Shown piece by piece: positions 17,069-25,941 of a DNA stretch of 64,000 nt. The notes under the pieces are model-generated. The model ran no database searches. It was not told where the DNA came from and saw nothing but the letters and a program-made list of their open reading frames with translations. Source of the DNA: Marinoscillum furvescens DSM 4134 (lineage in GTDB: Bacteria > Bacteroidota > Bacteroidia > Cytophagales > Cyclobacteriaceae); contig NZ_QREG01000002.1 of assembly GCF_003386095.1 (NCBI RefSeq), positions 287,255 to 351,254 on the forward strand, in the 5' to 3' direction. The translations under genes and the position numbers were made by a program. Within the stretch, counting starts at the first letter, position 1. The number at the start of each line of letters is the position of its first letter.

Positions 17069-17821
17069 ATGGATAACGTATCAAAAACCAAACGAACACG
17101 GCTTACACCGTGTACCTGTCAGTCTGTAACCCTCAGCTCAACGCAAACCAAATCCAAGTCTGTAAGCGCAGGCCTGTTCATCCAACAAGCTAAAATTCGG
17201 GAGCGAGACCGAATCGCCCAGGAATTACACGATGGCATTGTACAGCAACTGGTAGCAGCGGAAATATTCGTCCAAAACCTCGACAGATCGAATAATGAAA
17301 ACCTGCGCCATGAACTACTCGAACTCCGAGGAATGTTGCGCCATATTGGCAACGAGGTGCGCGACATCTCTCACAACCTATCCTCCTCCAACATAACCGA
17401 AAATCATCTGGGCCATCTAATCGGCAAACTCATTTCTCAAGTGAACGAAACGTCCAACATTCGGTTTCTGGCGGACGTGTCCATAAGAGGTGAATTTCCC
17501 GTAAGTGAGCAGATAAAAACACACCTGTACAGGACCATTCAGGAGCTTGTTACTAATGTAATAAGACATTCTAAAGCTAGTCAGGCGGTGGTAGCTATCC
17601 GCCAAAGCAATCAAAAACTGCAAGTAATCGTTTCTGATAACGGACAAGGTTTATCTGAAAAGTCGAGACAGTCTCCAGGTATAGGATTAGACAATATTAA
17701 AAGAAGAATTGACCTGATAAAAGGCAATATAAGCTTTGACAACAAACCAACTGGAGGTCTACAGGTAAGCATAGAGGTGCCCCTCTATGAAACTAACCCC
17801 GCTTTAACTCCAACACAGTGA
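17069..17821 (+). CDS. minimal HisKA_3 histidine kinase without sensor domain
   Basis: 250 residues. After a basic, unstructured N-terminal 35 residues rich in Thr/Ser, the protein consists only of a HisKA_3 dimerisation domain with H54 in ERDRIAQELHDGIVQQL and HATPase_c (about 145-240; QELVTNVIRHS, DNGQGLS, GIGLDNIKRRI). It has no membrane segment and no PAS. It is a tandem paralogue of the C-terminal half of the preceding gene, keeping the SHNLSS and NIKxR motifs. It may form heterodimers with that kinase or act as a constitutive module. Its last 29 bases overlap the convergent metallophosphoesterase gene. Confidence 0.82.
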   Translation: MDNVSKTKRTRLTPCTCQSVTLSSTQTKSKSVSAGLFIQQAKIRERDRIAQELHDGIVQQLVAAEIFVQNLDRSNNENLRHELLELRGMLRHIGNEVRDISHNLSSSNITENHLGHLIGKLISQVNETSNIRFLADVSIRGEFPVSEQIKTHLYRTIQELVTNVIRHSKASQAVVAIRQSNQKLQVIVSDNGQGLSEKSRQSPGIGLDNIKRRIDLIKGNISFDNKPTGGLQVSIEVPLYETNPALTPTQ

Positions 17822-19019
17822 TCTCTGGCAGTATACCGACTCGCCCTGGATATCCCAGATAGCCAAATCCTCGATTTACATAGAGGTACTGGTTGCCTTG
17901 CTGATAGAGATCAGCCCATTGCTTATAGAGGTACTGTGATGGGCTCCACCTAAAATCACCTATCTCCACACCAAACTGCATACCGTGCGTATGTCCAGAA
18001 AGCATAAGGTCTACATCAGGATATTCAGGACGAATCTGCGCATCCCAATGACTGGGATCATGCGACAGCAACAACTTGAACGGAAGATCTTGCACTCCCG
18101 CAACCGTCTGCTCCATGTTACCGTACTTTGAAAAACGACCTGCGCCCCAGTTTTCGACACCCAAAAGTGCGATCTGCTCTCCAGATTCCGTTATCACTCT
18201 GTTTTCATTCAACAAAAGATCCCACCCCATATAGGCATGCATCTCCTTGAGTTTCTGCACATCGGCCTGTTTTGCCTGCACACTGCTCCAACCGGTATAG
18301 TCTCCATAGTCATGGTTTCCCATGGTGGAATACACGCCCATAGGTGCGTTTATTTTCTTGAAAATATCCAGGTATGGTAGTGCTTCTTCACTCCTATTGT
18401 TGACCAGGTCTCCGGTGAAAAACACCATATCAGCCTTCTGATCATTGATCATATCCACCCCGCCTGCTACAGCAGTTTTGTTAAAAAAACTCCCGGTGTG
18501 GATGTCCGAAATCTGCACCACACGCAAGCCATCAAATGCTTTGGGGAGATTTTTGAAATAGACTGTACGTCTCCTTACCCGATAGTCGTGAGCACCAGAG
18601 ATCACCCCAAAACTAAAAACCGCTATTGGGAGGGTGCCAGCCACTACGGCCGATTGTGTTAAGAATCTGGACCTGGACGTATCTATGGGTTCGCTTTTTG
18701 GATGCCATTGATCTAACAAGTACCCCACAAACCTTCTGGCATCATCTACCACCAGAAAGAGTGATGCAAATATTTTACCTAACAGGGTAATAAAAAACGC
18801 TGTAGTAATGAACGACTTAAGGTGCTGGTACGCATCCAGCCGGCTGTACATCAGGAGGCCAGCGAGCAACAATAGTGACACACCAAAATAGCATGCAGTA
18901 AATATTCTACGTGCTGAAATATCTTGTGCTGACCACAGCCCCCGAATGGCATAGAAAATATACCAGTCGAGCAACAGGTAGACACCAATAAGTAAAACAA
19001 GGAAGTAAATTCGACTCAT
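17793..19019 (-). CDS. membrane-anchored metallophosphoesterase (YaeI/YkuE type)
   Basis: 408 residues. Four N-terminal hydrophobic segments (about 3-25, 37-58, 68-92 and a TAT-like stretch at 122-142 preceded by RSRFLTQSA) anchor a calcineurin-like phosphoesterase domain (about 165-400). Metal-binding motifs are all present: QISDIHTGSF, FFTGDLVNNR, TMGNHDYGDY, SHDPSHWD and SGHTHGMQFG. Family members with this layout hydrolyse phosphoester bonds in lipid-linked or cell-envelope substrates (YkuE, lipid A-modifying relatives), but the substrate is not predictable. A terminator of the RND operon sits right at its start. Confidence 0.85.
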   Translation of the reverse strand: MSRIYFLVLLIGVYLLLDWYIFYAIRGLWSAQDISARRIFTACYFGVSLLLLAGLLMYSRLDAYQHLKSFITTAFFITLLGKIFASLFLVVDDARRFVGYLLDQWHPKSEPIDTSRSRFLTQSAVVAGTLPIAVFSFGVISGAHDYRVRRRTVYFKNLPKAFDGLRVVQISDIHTGSFFNKTAVAGGVDMINDQKADMVFFTGDLVNNRSEEALPYLDIFKKINAPMGVYSTMGNHDYGDYTGWSSVQAKQADVQKLKEMHAYMGWDLLLNENRVITESGEQIALLGVENWGAGRFSKYGNMEQTVAGVQDLPFKLLLSHDPSHWDAQIRPEYPDVDLMLSGHTHGMQFGVEIGDFRWSPSQYLYKQWADLYQQGNQYLYVNRGFGYLGYPGRVGILPEITVLELKRG

Positions 19020-19024
19020 GGAAA

Positions 19025-19061
19025 CAAAAACGGCCCGAAAGAGGTAATGTTCCGGGCCGTA
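19025..19061 (-). terminator. terminator of the RND efflux operon
   Basis: Read on the minus strand, ACGGCCCG (19053-19060) pairs with CGGGCCGT (19030-19037) and is followed by TTTTTG. It lies directly between the RND pump stop (19073) and the start of the phosphoesterase gene (19019), so the latter needs its own promoter or read-through. Confidence 0.75.
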
Positions 19062-19072
19062 GATGGGATTGT

Positions 19073-22000
19073 TTAACTAATGCCTAATTTTCTATTAATC
19101 TTAGCAAAGAAGAGATACATCACTGGTACAATCACCAGTGTAAGGAAGGTGGCAAACGTAAGTCCGAAGATGATGGTCCAGGACATTGGCCCCCAGAAGA
19201 TCACGTTATCTCCTCCCATGTAGAAATCAGCATCATACATGGTAAAGAGCTTAATGAAGTCGATGTTTATACCTACAGCCAAAGGCAGTAAACCCAAAAT
19301 AGTAGTAATGGCCGTAAGCAATACAGGACGCAAACGTGTCTTACCAGCATCTACAATGGATTGAACCACTTCTTCGAAAGGCAGCTTATCCACTCCAGAT
19401 TCTCTTTGTTTTCGTTCTCTACTCAACTCAATAAAATCAATCAGTACGATAGCATTATTCACCACAATACCTGCCAGTGAGATGATACCGATCATCGTCA
19501 TGATCACCACAAAATCCATATTAAATATCACCAGACCGAGAAATACACCGATAGTACTCAACAGTACGGATGTCATGATAATGAACGGCGTAGTGATCTT
19601 ATTGAACTGAGATACGATGATTAGGAAGATCAAGAATACGGCTAGCAACAACGCCTGACTTAGAAACGCCATCTCCTCAGCCTGCTGCTCTTGCTCACCA
19701 CCAAACTTATAAGTGTAGCCTGGCGGCATTTCATAGTCTGCCAGCAGTTCCTTGATCTGGTTGTTGATCTCAGTAGGGTTGTAACCTCCCAGTACATTAG
19801 ACGAAATGGTGATGATCCTATCAAGGTCTTTACGTTTCACAGATCCATACGTGCTACTTAGCTCTGCATTTGCTACTGAAGAGATAGGCACCTGATGAAT
19901 TTTACCAGTAGTTTGATCTCTAAATGTAATACTCTTGTTCATCAGAGCATCCAGATCATAGCGATATTTGTCTTGCAGGCGCACCTCGATATCGTAATCA
20001 TCCTCGCCCATTTTAAACTTAGAGATTTCACTTCCGAAAAGCGAGGTACGTACCTCCTGTGCCACTAGCGATGTAGAAAGCCCAAAACGACGTGCCTTTT
20101 CTCTGTCTATGTCCACGATGAGTTCAGGCTTACCCGTTTCCAGATCCGTTTTCAACTTTTCGATTCCTTCTATCCCTGACTCATTGATGACTTTTTTCAT
20201 GTCATCAGTAAGCTCGATCAACTTGGCGATATCCGGCCCCACTACTTCAATGTTCACCGGTTTACCAGCAGGAGGTCCATTGGCATCTTTGTCTACAGTA
20301 ATGGCCACACCTGGATACTCAGGTATTCCCGAGCGAATTTCCTCCATTATATCACTGGTCATTACAAAATCACCAGTTTCCGGATCGCGGCGGTCTTTAA
20401 ACTCCTCAAAATTGACGGTGATCCGTGCCTTGTTGGGAGTAGATGACTGACCAAATGCGCTTGGGTCATTGGGGTCTGCAGTATCTTCTCCAACTTTGGC
20501 TATCACAGACTCTACCAAAAACTCATAGGGTTCTATAATCTCCTGTACTCGCTTTTCAATCTTCTTCGAAAATTGGTTAGTCGTTTCGATATCTGTACCA
20601 ATTGGAAGTTCAATGAACACGTTGACATATTTCGGCTCGTTGATGGGGAAAAACACCACCTTCGGAGGAAAAGCACTCATGAGCATAAACGAAAAGATGA
20701 GCAGCCCTACGGTTCCGAAGAAAAACACATAAGGTTTCCAACCTGCCAGCGCAAACGTCAGGACTCTGGAATACAGGTTTTCCAGGCGTGGTAAAAATCC
20801 CGCCTGAAAACGTTTGGCCATTGGTGCCAATGCATAAACATCAATGACGATAATCACCCCTAGTACGATCAGCAAATTACCCAGTGCAGTACCCCCGAGT
20901 AGCAGGATCAATACTCCCAATCCTACCACTATGGCTACATTGCGCCACATTTTGGTCTTGTTTACTTGATGATTCGGTCCTTCCACCTTCATGAAGGTAG
21001 AAATCAACACCGGGTTGATGACCAATGCCACAAAAAGTGAAGATGCTAAAGTAATCATCACCCCCATGGGCAAGTAACTCATGAATTGGCCCATGAGCCC
21101 CGGCCATAGAGCCAAAGGCAAAAACGCCGCCAGCGTAGTAGCTGTAGACGATATAATAGGCATAGCTACCTCTCCAACACCTTTTTTAGTAGCTGCAAGA
21201 GGCGAATACCCCTCCTCCATCAATCGATAGACGTTTTCCACCACCACAATACCATTATCCACCAGCATACCAAGTGCCAGAATAAGGGAAAAGAGGATCA
21301 TCATGTTGACGGTCACTCCTAGTGCTCCCAGGATGTTGAATGCAATAAACATGGATAATGGTATGGCTATACCCACGAACAAAGCGTTTCGCGTGCCCAG
21401 GAAAAACAACAATACCAAAACCACCAAAATCACTCCGGAAATGATGTTATTCTCCAGGGAGCTCACCATTTCTTTCACAAAAGTAGATTGGTCATTGGTA
21501 CGCGAGATCACCAGATCATCAGGCAACTGACTTTCCAGGTCTTTCATCACCACGTCGATCTTTTCCGTAGCTCGGAGCATGTTTTCACCACTACGCTTGA
21601 TGATATCTACAGACACCACTGGTTTCTGAGCCAGGCGGGCATAGGACTCCTTCTCTACATAGCCAAATTCTATTTCTGCTACATCTTTGAGGTAGACAAT
21701 ATTGCCCTTCTCGTGCTTGATTACGATATCCAGCATTTGCTGTGGATCTGTAAACTCTCCTACAATCCGTATAGAGCGGCGCACACCATCTGCCAGAATA
21801 TTACCTCCAGACATGGTGATGTTTTCATCTCGCACAGCCATTGACAGGTCATTAAAGGTGACATTGCGCGCTTCCATTTCATACGGGTTCACCAGGATCT
21901 TCACCTCCTTCTCTTCCACCCCACGGATTTCCACCTTTGAGATCTCCGAGATCTTTTCCACCTCATCTTCTATCAGCTCGGCAAATTCCTCAAGCTCATT

Positions 22001-22513
22001 GATGGTGTAGTTTCCCGACAGGTTGATGTTCATGATCGGAAACTCGGAAAAATTCATTTCAAAGACATTCGGATCCTGCGGTAAATCAGAAGGCAACTCG
22101 GGCTTAGCCCGATCCACAGCATCTTTAGCTTTTTGCAGCGCATCTTCTATAGCCATGTCGGCTTGAAACTCCACAATGATGGTAGAATAATCCTGCACTG
22201 AAGTAGACTTGATTTCTTCCACTTCAGAGATCGTGTTGAGTTCCTTTTCTATCTCACGTGTTACCAGGTTTTCAATATCCACAGGAGAGTTTCCGGGATA
22301 GGGAGTACCGACGTATACGATCGGCTGTTCTATTTCCGGGTAGCTATCCTTAGGTAGCGCCTGGTAGGTAATCACTCCCATCACTACTATGAGTAGGGCC
22401 AGAAAATAAACCGTATTTCGGTTATTCAGAGCAAAGGTGGTTAGCCAAAACTGCTTATCCACTTTTTGCGCATCTTCCTTAGACTCGTTCGTTTGCTTTA
22501 TATCTTCAGACAT
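19073..22513 (-). CDS. RND-family efflux pump, inner-membrane permease
   Basis: 1146 residues. It is an AcrB/MexB-type proton-driven exporter that works as a trimer with a periplasmic adaptor and a TolC channel, both encoded upstream. Features are NRNTVYFLALLIV in TM1, YPGNSPVDIE in the porter domain, the TM4 aspartate motif GMLVDNGIVVVENV, and the second-half GIVVNNAIVLIDF. It is about 100 residues longer than the usual 1030-1050. The extra length includes hydrophobic segments around residues 520-570 (VAIVVGLGVLILLLGG and LLIVLGVIIVIDVYAL) between TM6 and TM7. It is the last gene of the operon and ends at a terminator. The substrate is unknown; the branch resembles drug/hydrophobe pumps rather than metal pumps. 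Confidence 0.9.
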   Translation of the reverse strand: MSEDIKQTNESKEDAQKVDKQFWLTTFALNNRNTVYFLALLIVVMGVITYQALPKDSYPEIEQPIVYVGTPYPGNSPVDIENLVTREIEKELNTISEVEEIKSTSVQDYSTIIVEFQADMAIEDALQKAKDAVDRAKPELPSDLPQDPNVFEMNFSEFPIMNINLSGNYTINELEEFAELIEDEVEKISEISKVEIRGVEEKEVKILVNPYEMEARNVTFNDLSMAVRDENITMSGGNILADGVRRSIRIVGEFTDPQQMLDIVIKHEKGNIVYLKDVAEIEFGYVEKESYARLAQKPVVSVDIIKRSGENMLRATEKIDVVMKDLESQLPDDLVISRTNDQSTFVKEMVSSLENNIISGVILVVLVLLFFLGTRNALFVGIAIPLSMFIAFNILGALGVTVNMMILFSLILALGMLVDNGIVVVENVYRLMEEGYSPLAATKKGVGEVAMPIISSTATTLAAFLPLALWPGLMGQFMSYLPMGVMITLASSLFVALVINPVLISTFMKVEGPNHQVNKTKMWRNVAIVVGLGVLILLLGGTALGNLLIVLGVIIVIDVYALAPMAKRFQAGFLPRLENLYSRVLTFALAGWKPYVFFFGTVGLLIFSFMLMSAFPPKVVFFPINEPKYVNVFIELPIGTDIETTNQFSKKIEKRVQEIIEPYEFLVESVIAKVGEDTADPNDPSAFGQSSTPNKARITVNFEEFKDRRDPETGDFVMTSDIMEEIRSGIPEYPGVAITVDKDANGPPAGKPVNIEVVGPDIAKLIELTDDMKKVINESGIEGIEKLKTDLETGKPELIVDIDREKARRFGLSTSLVAQEVRTSLFGSEISKFKMGEDDYDIEVRLQDKYRYDLDALMNKSITFRDQTTGKIHQVPISSVANAELSSTYGSVKRKDLDRIITISSNVLGGYNPTEINNQIKELLADYEMPPGYTYKFGGEQEQQAEEMAFLSQALLLAVFLIFLIIVSQFNKITTPFIIMTSVLLSTIGVFLGLVIFNMDFVVIMTMIGIISLAGIVVNNAIVLIDFIELSRERKQRESGVDKLPFEEVVQSIVDAGKTRLRPVLLTAITTILGLLPLAVGINIDFIKLFTMYDADFYMGGDNVIFWGPMSWTIIFGLTFATFLTLVIVPVMYLFFAKINRKLGIS

Positions 22514-22533
22514 GTTGTGTGCAGTTTAAGTGA

Positions 22534-23685
22534 TCAGGATGCTTTAGCAAATGACAGCTCCACGCCCTCACTTACATCTCTATAGCCGTTGGTGATAACC
22601 TTCTCATTCCCACTAAGCCCTGACAAAATCTCTGTTTTATTTTCAAAAGACTTCCCTGGTTTCACATACACTTTTTTAGCTACCTGCTTACCTTCTTTTT
22701 TGGATGCCACAAAGACAAACTTCCCTTCTGTGTCTGATTGGATAATCTTGGTAGGCAAAGTAATAGCTTCTTCATTTTTATAATCCGTCAGGCGGAGCAC
22801 TGCCACCTGATTGGGGCGAAAGTCGTTAACACCTGTCGGCAGTGAAACCTCAATTTTAAAGGTTCGATTTTGCTCATTGACCACCTGCCCCAGAGCTGTC
22901 ACCTTAGACTCCAGCGTCTTGTCCTGAACTGGAAGAAATACTGAAACAGGATCTCCCACAGCAAACTTGCCAAGGTATATCTCTGGCACATCGGCCGAAA
23001 TGTACATCTCTCGTGGATTTACCACGCGTACCAATGGCAAGCCAGGCTGTGCCATCTCTCCCACTTTTACCGGTATATCATCCACTACCCCACTAAAAGG
23101 CGCCCGTACATAAGCCTGATCGAGCTGTGACTTCAGGGTAGAGAGCCTGCGCTCCAATGATTCCTTGTTGTTTTTAGCCTGCAAATACTGAATTTCAGTA
23201 CCGATGTTTTGCTTCCATAGATTAGCCTGCCGCTCATATACAGCCGTAGCCAATTCTAGTTGAGTTTTCACTTCGGCTACATTGTTTTCCAAAATATCAG
23301 CGTTTAGTTTGATCAAAAGCTGTCCAGCTTTCACATGCTGACCTTCCTTCACGGAAATCGATTGGATTCGGCCCATCGTTTCAGCACTGATCATCACATT
23401 CTTCTTAGAAGCTACCGAGCCACGAATTTCTATTTCATGGCTGAATTCAGACCTGGTGACTGGCGCCGTGGCTACCAGTATTTTGGTGTTTTTATCAGCC
23501 AGTGCAGTAGGATCTTCTGCAGCAATTTCTTTCTCTAATGCAGCGATATTAGCTTTCAATTCTACTAACTGCTTTTTGTATTCGGCCAGTTGGTTTTTCT
23601 TATCCTCCATTCCAGATGTGCTGCTGCATCCATATATTCCAGCAGCTACTGCTACGATTAAGGTGGTGTTTATGATCTTTTTCAT
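22534..23685 (-). CDS. RND efflux periplasmic adaptor (HlyD/MFP family) lipoprotein
   Basis: 383 residues: lipoprotein signal with lipobox cysteine C20 (GIYGC), a short coiled coil (about 28-60), then the adaptor core with two half-lipoyl motifs (KEGQHVKAGQLLIKL and RAPFSGVVDDIPVKVGEMAQPG) flanking an alpha-hairpin. Beta-barrel and membrane-proximal domains follow, ending in VITNGYRDVSEGVEL. It connects the RND permease (20 bases downstream) to the TolC protein (3 bases upstream). Confidence 0.9.
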   Translation of the reverse strand: MKKIINTTLIVAVAAGIYGCSSTSGMEDKKNQLAEYKKQLVELKANIAALEKEIAAEDPTALADKNTKILVATAPVTRSEFSHEIEIRGSVASKKNVMISAETMGRIQSISVKEGQHVKAGQLLIKLNADILENNVAEVKTQLELATAVYERQANLWKQNIGTEIQYLQAKNNKESLERRLSTLKSQLDQAYVRAPFSGVVDDIPVKVGEMAQPGLPLVRVVNPREMYISADVPEIYLGKFAVGDPVSVFLPVQDKTLESKVTALGQVVNEQNRTFKIEVSLPTGVNDFRPNQVAVLRLTDYKNEEAITLPTKIIQSDTEGKFVFVASKKEGKQVAKKVYVKPGKSFENKTEILSGLSGNEKVITNGYRDVSEGVELSFAKAS

Positions 23686-23688
23686 GAT

Positions 23689-25107
23689 CTATTGTTCGTT
23701 ATGTAGTATTCCTAAAGCTTTTTTCAATTCTAATTGTGCGATGATGGCATCATAGAGTGCACGGTAGTAGTTGGTCTGCGCTTCTTTCAGCGACGTATCC
23801 GCCTCTATGACTTCCAGGTTGGAGCCCACTCCTTCCTGAAATTTAATTTGAGTGATTTCAAATATCTCTTCGGCCAGTTCAGCATTCTCACGCTGTACTT
23901 CCAACTGACTCAAGGCGTTGTCCAGATTGTCCTTAGAGCGTTTCACGTCCAGCATAATGGATCGCTCCAGTGCCTCAAATCCATTCTCTATCTTAGATAA
24001 GCTCAACTTTTCCTGCTGGATTTGATAGGTACGTTGAAGCCCGGTAAACAAGTTCCATTGTAGACTTAACCCCACAGTACTGTAGCTGTACCACTGATCG
24101 GGCCCCAAACCGCCCTGATCCTCAATATCAGTATTGGTGCTAAATAAACCTCCGAAGTTTGGAGATTGAGTGGAGTAACCAAGGTTTGCAAAACCAGAAA
24201 TCGTAGGAAGTGATTCCGCGTACTTATTCTTAATGTTTAGCTTTTGCAGCTCATAGTTGGACTGTAGCACCTGATAATCAGGCCTACGGCTATAATCCCA
24301 CTCTTCGGGTACCGCTACAGCCTGAAGTGCAGCGTCTTCTAATGTCCCCTCTACCTCTAGCTCCTGATCAGGAGGAAAATTCATCTGAAACTTGAGTAAC
24401 CTCAGGGAGATATCGTTCATACTCTCCATGTTTTGCTTACTCACTTTCAGGTTGTTGAGGGTCACTTTTAGCCTGTCAGCATCTATTTTTTCCGCAAAAC
24501 CATTCTCATACATAGCTCGGGTATTTCTATAGAGCGTATCCAGTCGGAGCAAATTGGCATCTACCAACTCCAGCTGCTCACGAGCGATCAGCAGGTTGTA
24601 GTACGCCTTGGAAACGTTCATAATCACCTGCTCATCCGTCTGAACACCTTGCTTCACCGATAAATCTTTGTAGGCTTTAGATGCCTGTAGCCCAACGATG
24701 TAGGAGCCATTAAAAATCAGCTGATTGATGCTAAGCCGGGCATCTCCAGCGCCTTTTAGCTGAAAGATGTTTTCCAAAGCCACCACATCTTCATTTTCTA
24801 AGCCCAGCTGGTCTGCTTGTTCATCGCTGATGAAAAAGGACTGCCCCTCCAGATATTGAGTAAAAAAGCGTGGTTGAGTAGGGCTCTGTTGTAAGCCTAC
24901 TGTACCTGTAACCTGCGGTAGTCCTATCCCCACAGTTTCTTTTACGCGAGCTTCAGCTATTTGCTCATCCAGCAACGCATTTTTGGCGTCCACATTGTTG
25001 GCGAGCGCATAGGCTATGCACTCCTCCAGTGTGTAGGGCCCTGTACCCTCCTGAGCCACCGACCAGGTACTCAGTAGTAATAAAAGCAACGTTAATTTTC
25101 CCTTCAT
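23689..25107 (-). CDS. TolC-family outer membrane efflux protein
   Basis: 472 residues with a signal peptide (MKGKLTLLLLLLSTWSVAQ). The body has the TolC repeat: two long helical/beta halves, each opening with a pattern like YTLEECIAYALANNVDAKNA, and the coiled-coil segments LNNLKVSKQNMES and NALSQLEVQRENAEL. It forms the trimeric outer-membrane exit duct of the efflux system. The frame also has an ATG at 25119; I chose 25107 because it gives a standard signal peptide. It sits between the TetR gene and the adaptor gene in one operon. Confidence 0.88.
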   Translation of the reverse strand: MKGKLTLLLLLLSTWSVAQEGTGPYTLEECIAYALANNVDAKNALLDEQIAEARVKETVGIGLPQVTGTVGLQQSPTQPRFFTQYLEGQSFFISDEQADQLGLENEDVVALENIFQLKGAGDARLSINQLIFNGSYIVGLQASKAYKDLSVKQGVQTDEQVIMNVSKAYYNLLIAREQLELVDANLLRLDTLYRNTRAMYENGFAEKIDADRLKVTLNNLKVSKQNMESMNDISLRLLKFQMNFPPDQELEVEGTLEDAALQAVAVPEEWDYSRRPDYQVLQSNYELQKLNIKNKYAESLPTISGFANLGYSTQSPNFGGLFSTNTDIEDQGGLGPDQWYSYSTVGLSLQWNLFTGLQRTYQIQQEKLSLSKIENGFEALERSIMLDVKRSKDNLDNALSQLEVQRENAELAEEIFEITQIKFQEGVGSNLEVIEADTSLKEAQTNYYRALYDAIIAQLELKKALGILHNEQ

Positions 25108-25145
25108 GTAGTTAAGCATTTAAGAATGTGTCGGTATTCCGATTA

Positions 25146-25772
25146 TTATTGGTCTATTGGTTTAAATGATGATTCTGATTGTTGGTAAGCTGTATACTTT
25201 TTGCGTCCGCTCTCCGTGAGGATGCCATGCACAAAATGATCGAACAATTGCATCTGAACCTCTAGAAAGTCAAATTCAGAACGCGGGAAAATCTGGTCAT
25301 TAAAAGCCAGCTCTACCAACTCCATACGCAGCACCGCCAGAATGTTCGGATTGAGTTTGCTACGATAATAGCCTTCCGCTATTCCTCGCTCTAGATTTGA
25401 TTTGATTTGTCCTACTATAAAATCCTTTTTGAATTCCTGAAAAACACTCCACCCTTCAGCATGATACTTCTGTAGGTCAAAAAGCAATGAAGGATTGATC
25501 TTAAAGACGTGCTTTCTCAGGCATTTGGCCAAAAGAAAAAGCTCCTCTATGCTATTCGCCGATTTCTGCACGATCTCTTCAATCTCACTTCGCTCCTCGT
25601 TCAGGTGCTTGCGTACTGCCTCTGAAACCAGTTCATTCTTATTGCTAAAATGCTGATACAAGGTCTTTTTGCTCATCGACAACCCTCTGGCTACATCATC
25701 CATCGATACCGATCGAATGCCGTATTTAACGAATTGCGTCAGAGCCCCCTCTAAAACTTTCTCTTTCGACAC
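25146..25772 (-). CDS. TetR/AcrR-family transcriptional regulator
   Basis: 208 residues. The N-terminal helix-turn-helix (about 1-55) has the family pattern ALTQFVKYGIRSVSMDDVARGLSMSKKTLYQHFSNKNELV. The C-terminal ligand-binding half is all-helical and resembles the TetR_C regulators found ahead of Bacteroidota RND operons. It is the first gene of the efflux operon, so it probably autoregulates the whole unit by releasing DNA when it binds a pump substrate. An inverted repeat at 25814-25845 upstream is the candidate operator. Confidence 0.88.
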   Translation of the reverse strand: MSKEKVLEGALTQFVKYGIRSVSMDDVARGLSMSKKTLYQHFSNKNELVSEAVRKHLNEERSEIEEIVQKSANSIEELFLLAKCLRKHVFKINPSLLFDLQKYHAEGWSVFQEFKKDFIVGQIKSNLERGIAEGYYRSKLNPNILAVLRMELVELAFNDQIFPRSEFDFLEVQMQLFDHFVHGILTESGRKKYTAYQQSESSFKPIDQ

Positions 25773-25813
25773 TTTTGATTTACACTTATAAGATTAGCTG
25801 ATAAAGATAAACG

Positions 25814-25845
25814 ATGGAAACTTTAAATATCCAAATAGTTTCCAT
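25814..25845. promoter_or_regulatory. candidate TetR operator (inverted repeat)
   Basis: ATGGAAACT at 25814-25822 and its exact reverse complement AGTTTCCAT at 25837-25845 are separated by 14 AT-rich bases. The right arm runs on into TCCATGGTTTC, adding a third related half-site. The element lies 42-73 bases upstream of the TetR start, in the gap shared with the divergent hydrolase gene. Confidence 0.5.
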
Positions 25846-25941
25846 GGTTTCTACGATCTACTCGGTGGATGGTTTCGAATACACGATGAATTTTTCAAAA
25901 AATTTTATTCTCCATCACTTCACAGTATTTTAGACCTGTAT

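Noticed and set aside
17793-17821. Frameshift or fusion where the small kinase and phosphoesterase genes overlap
   Set aside because: The genes are convergent and each ends with a complete domain; the overlap is a normal tail-to-tail overlap of 29 bases.
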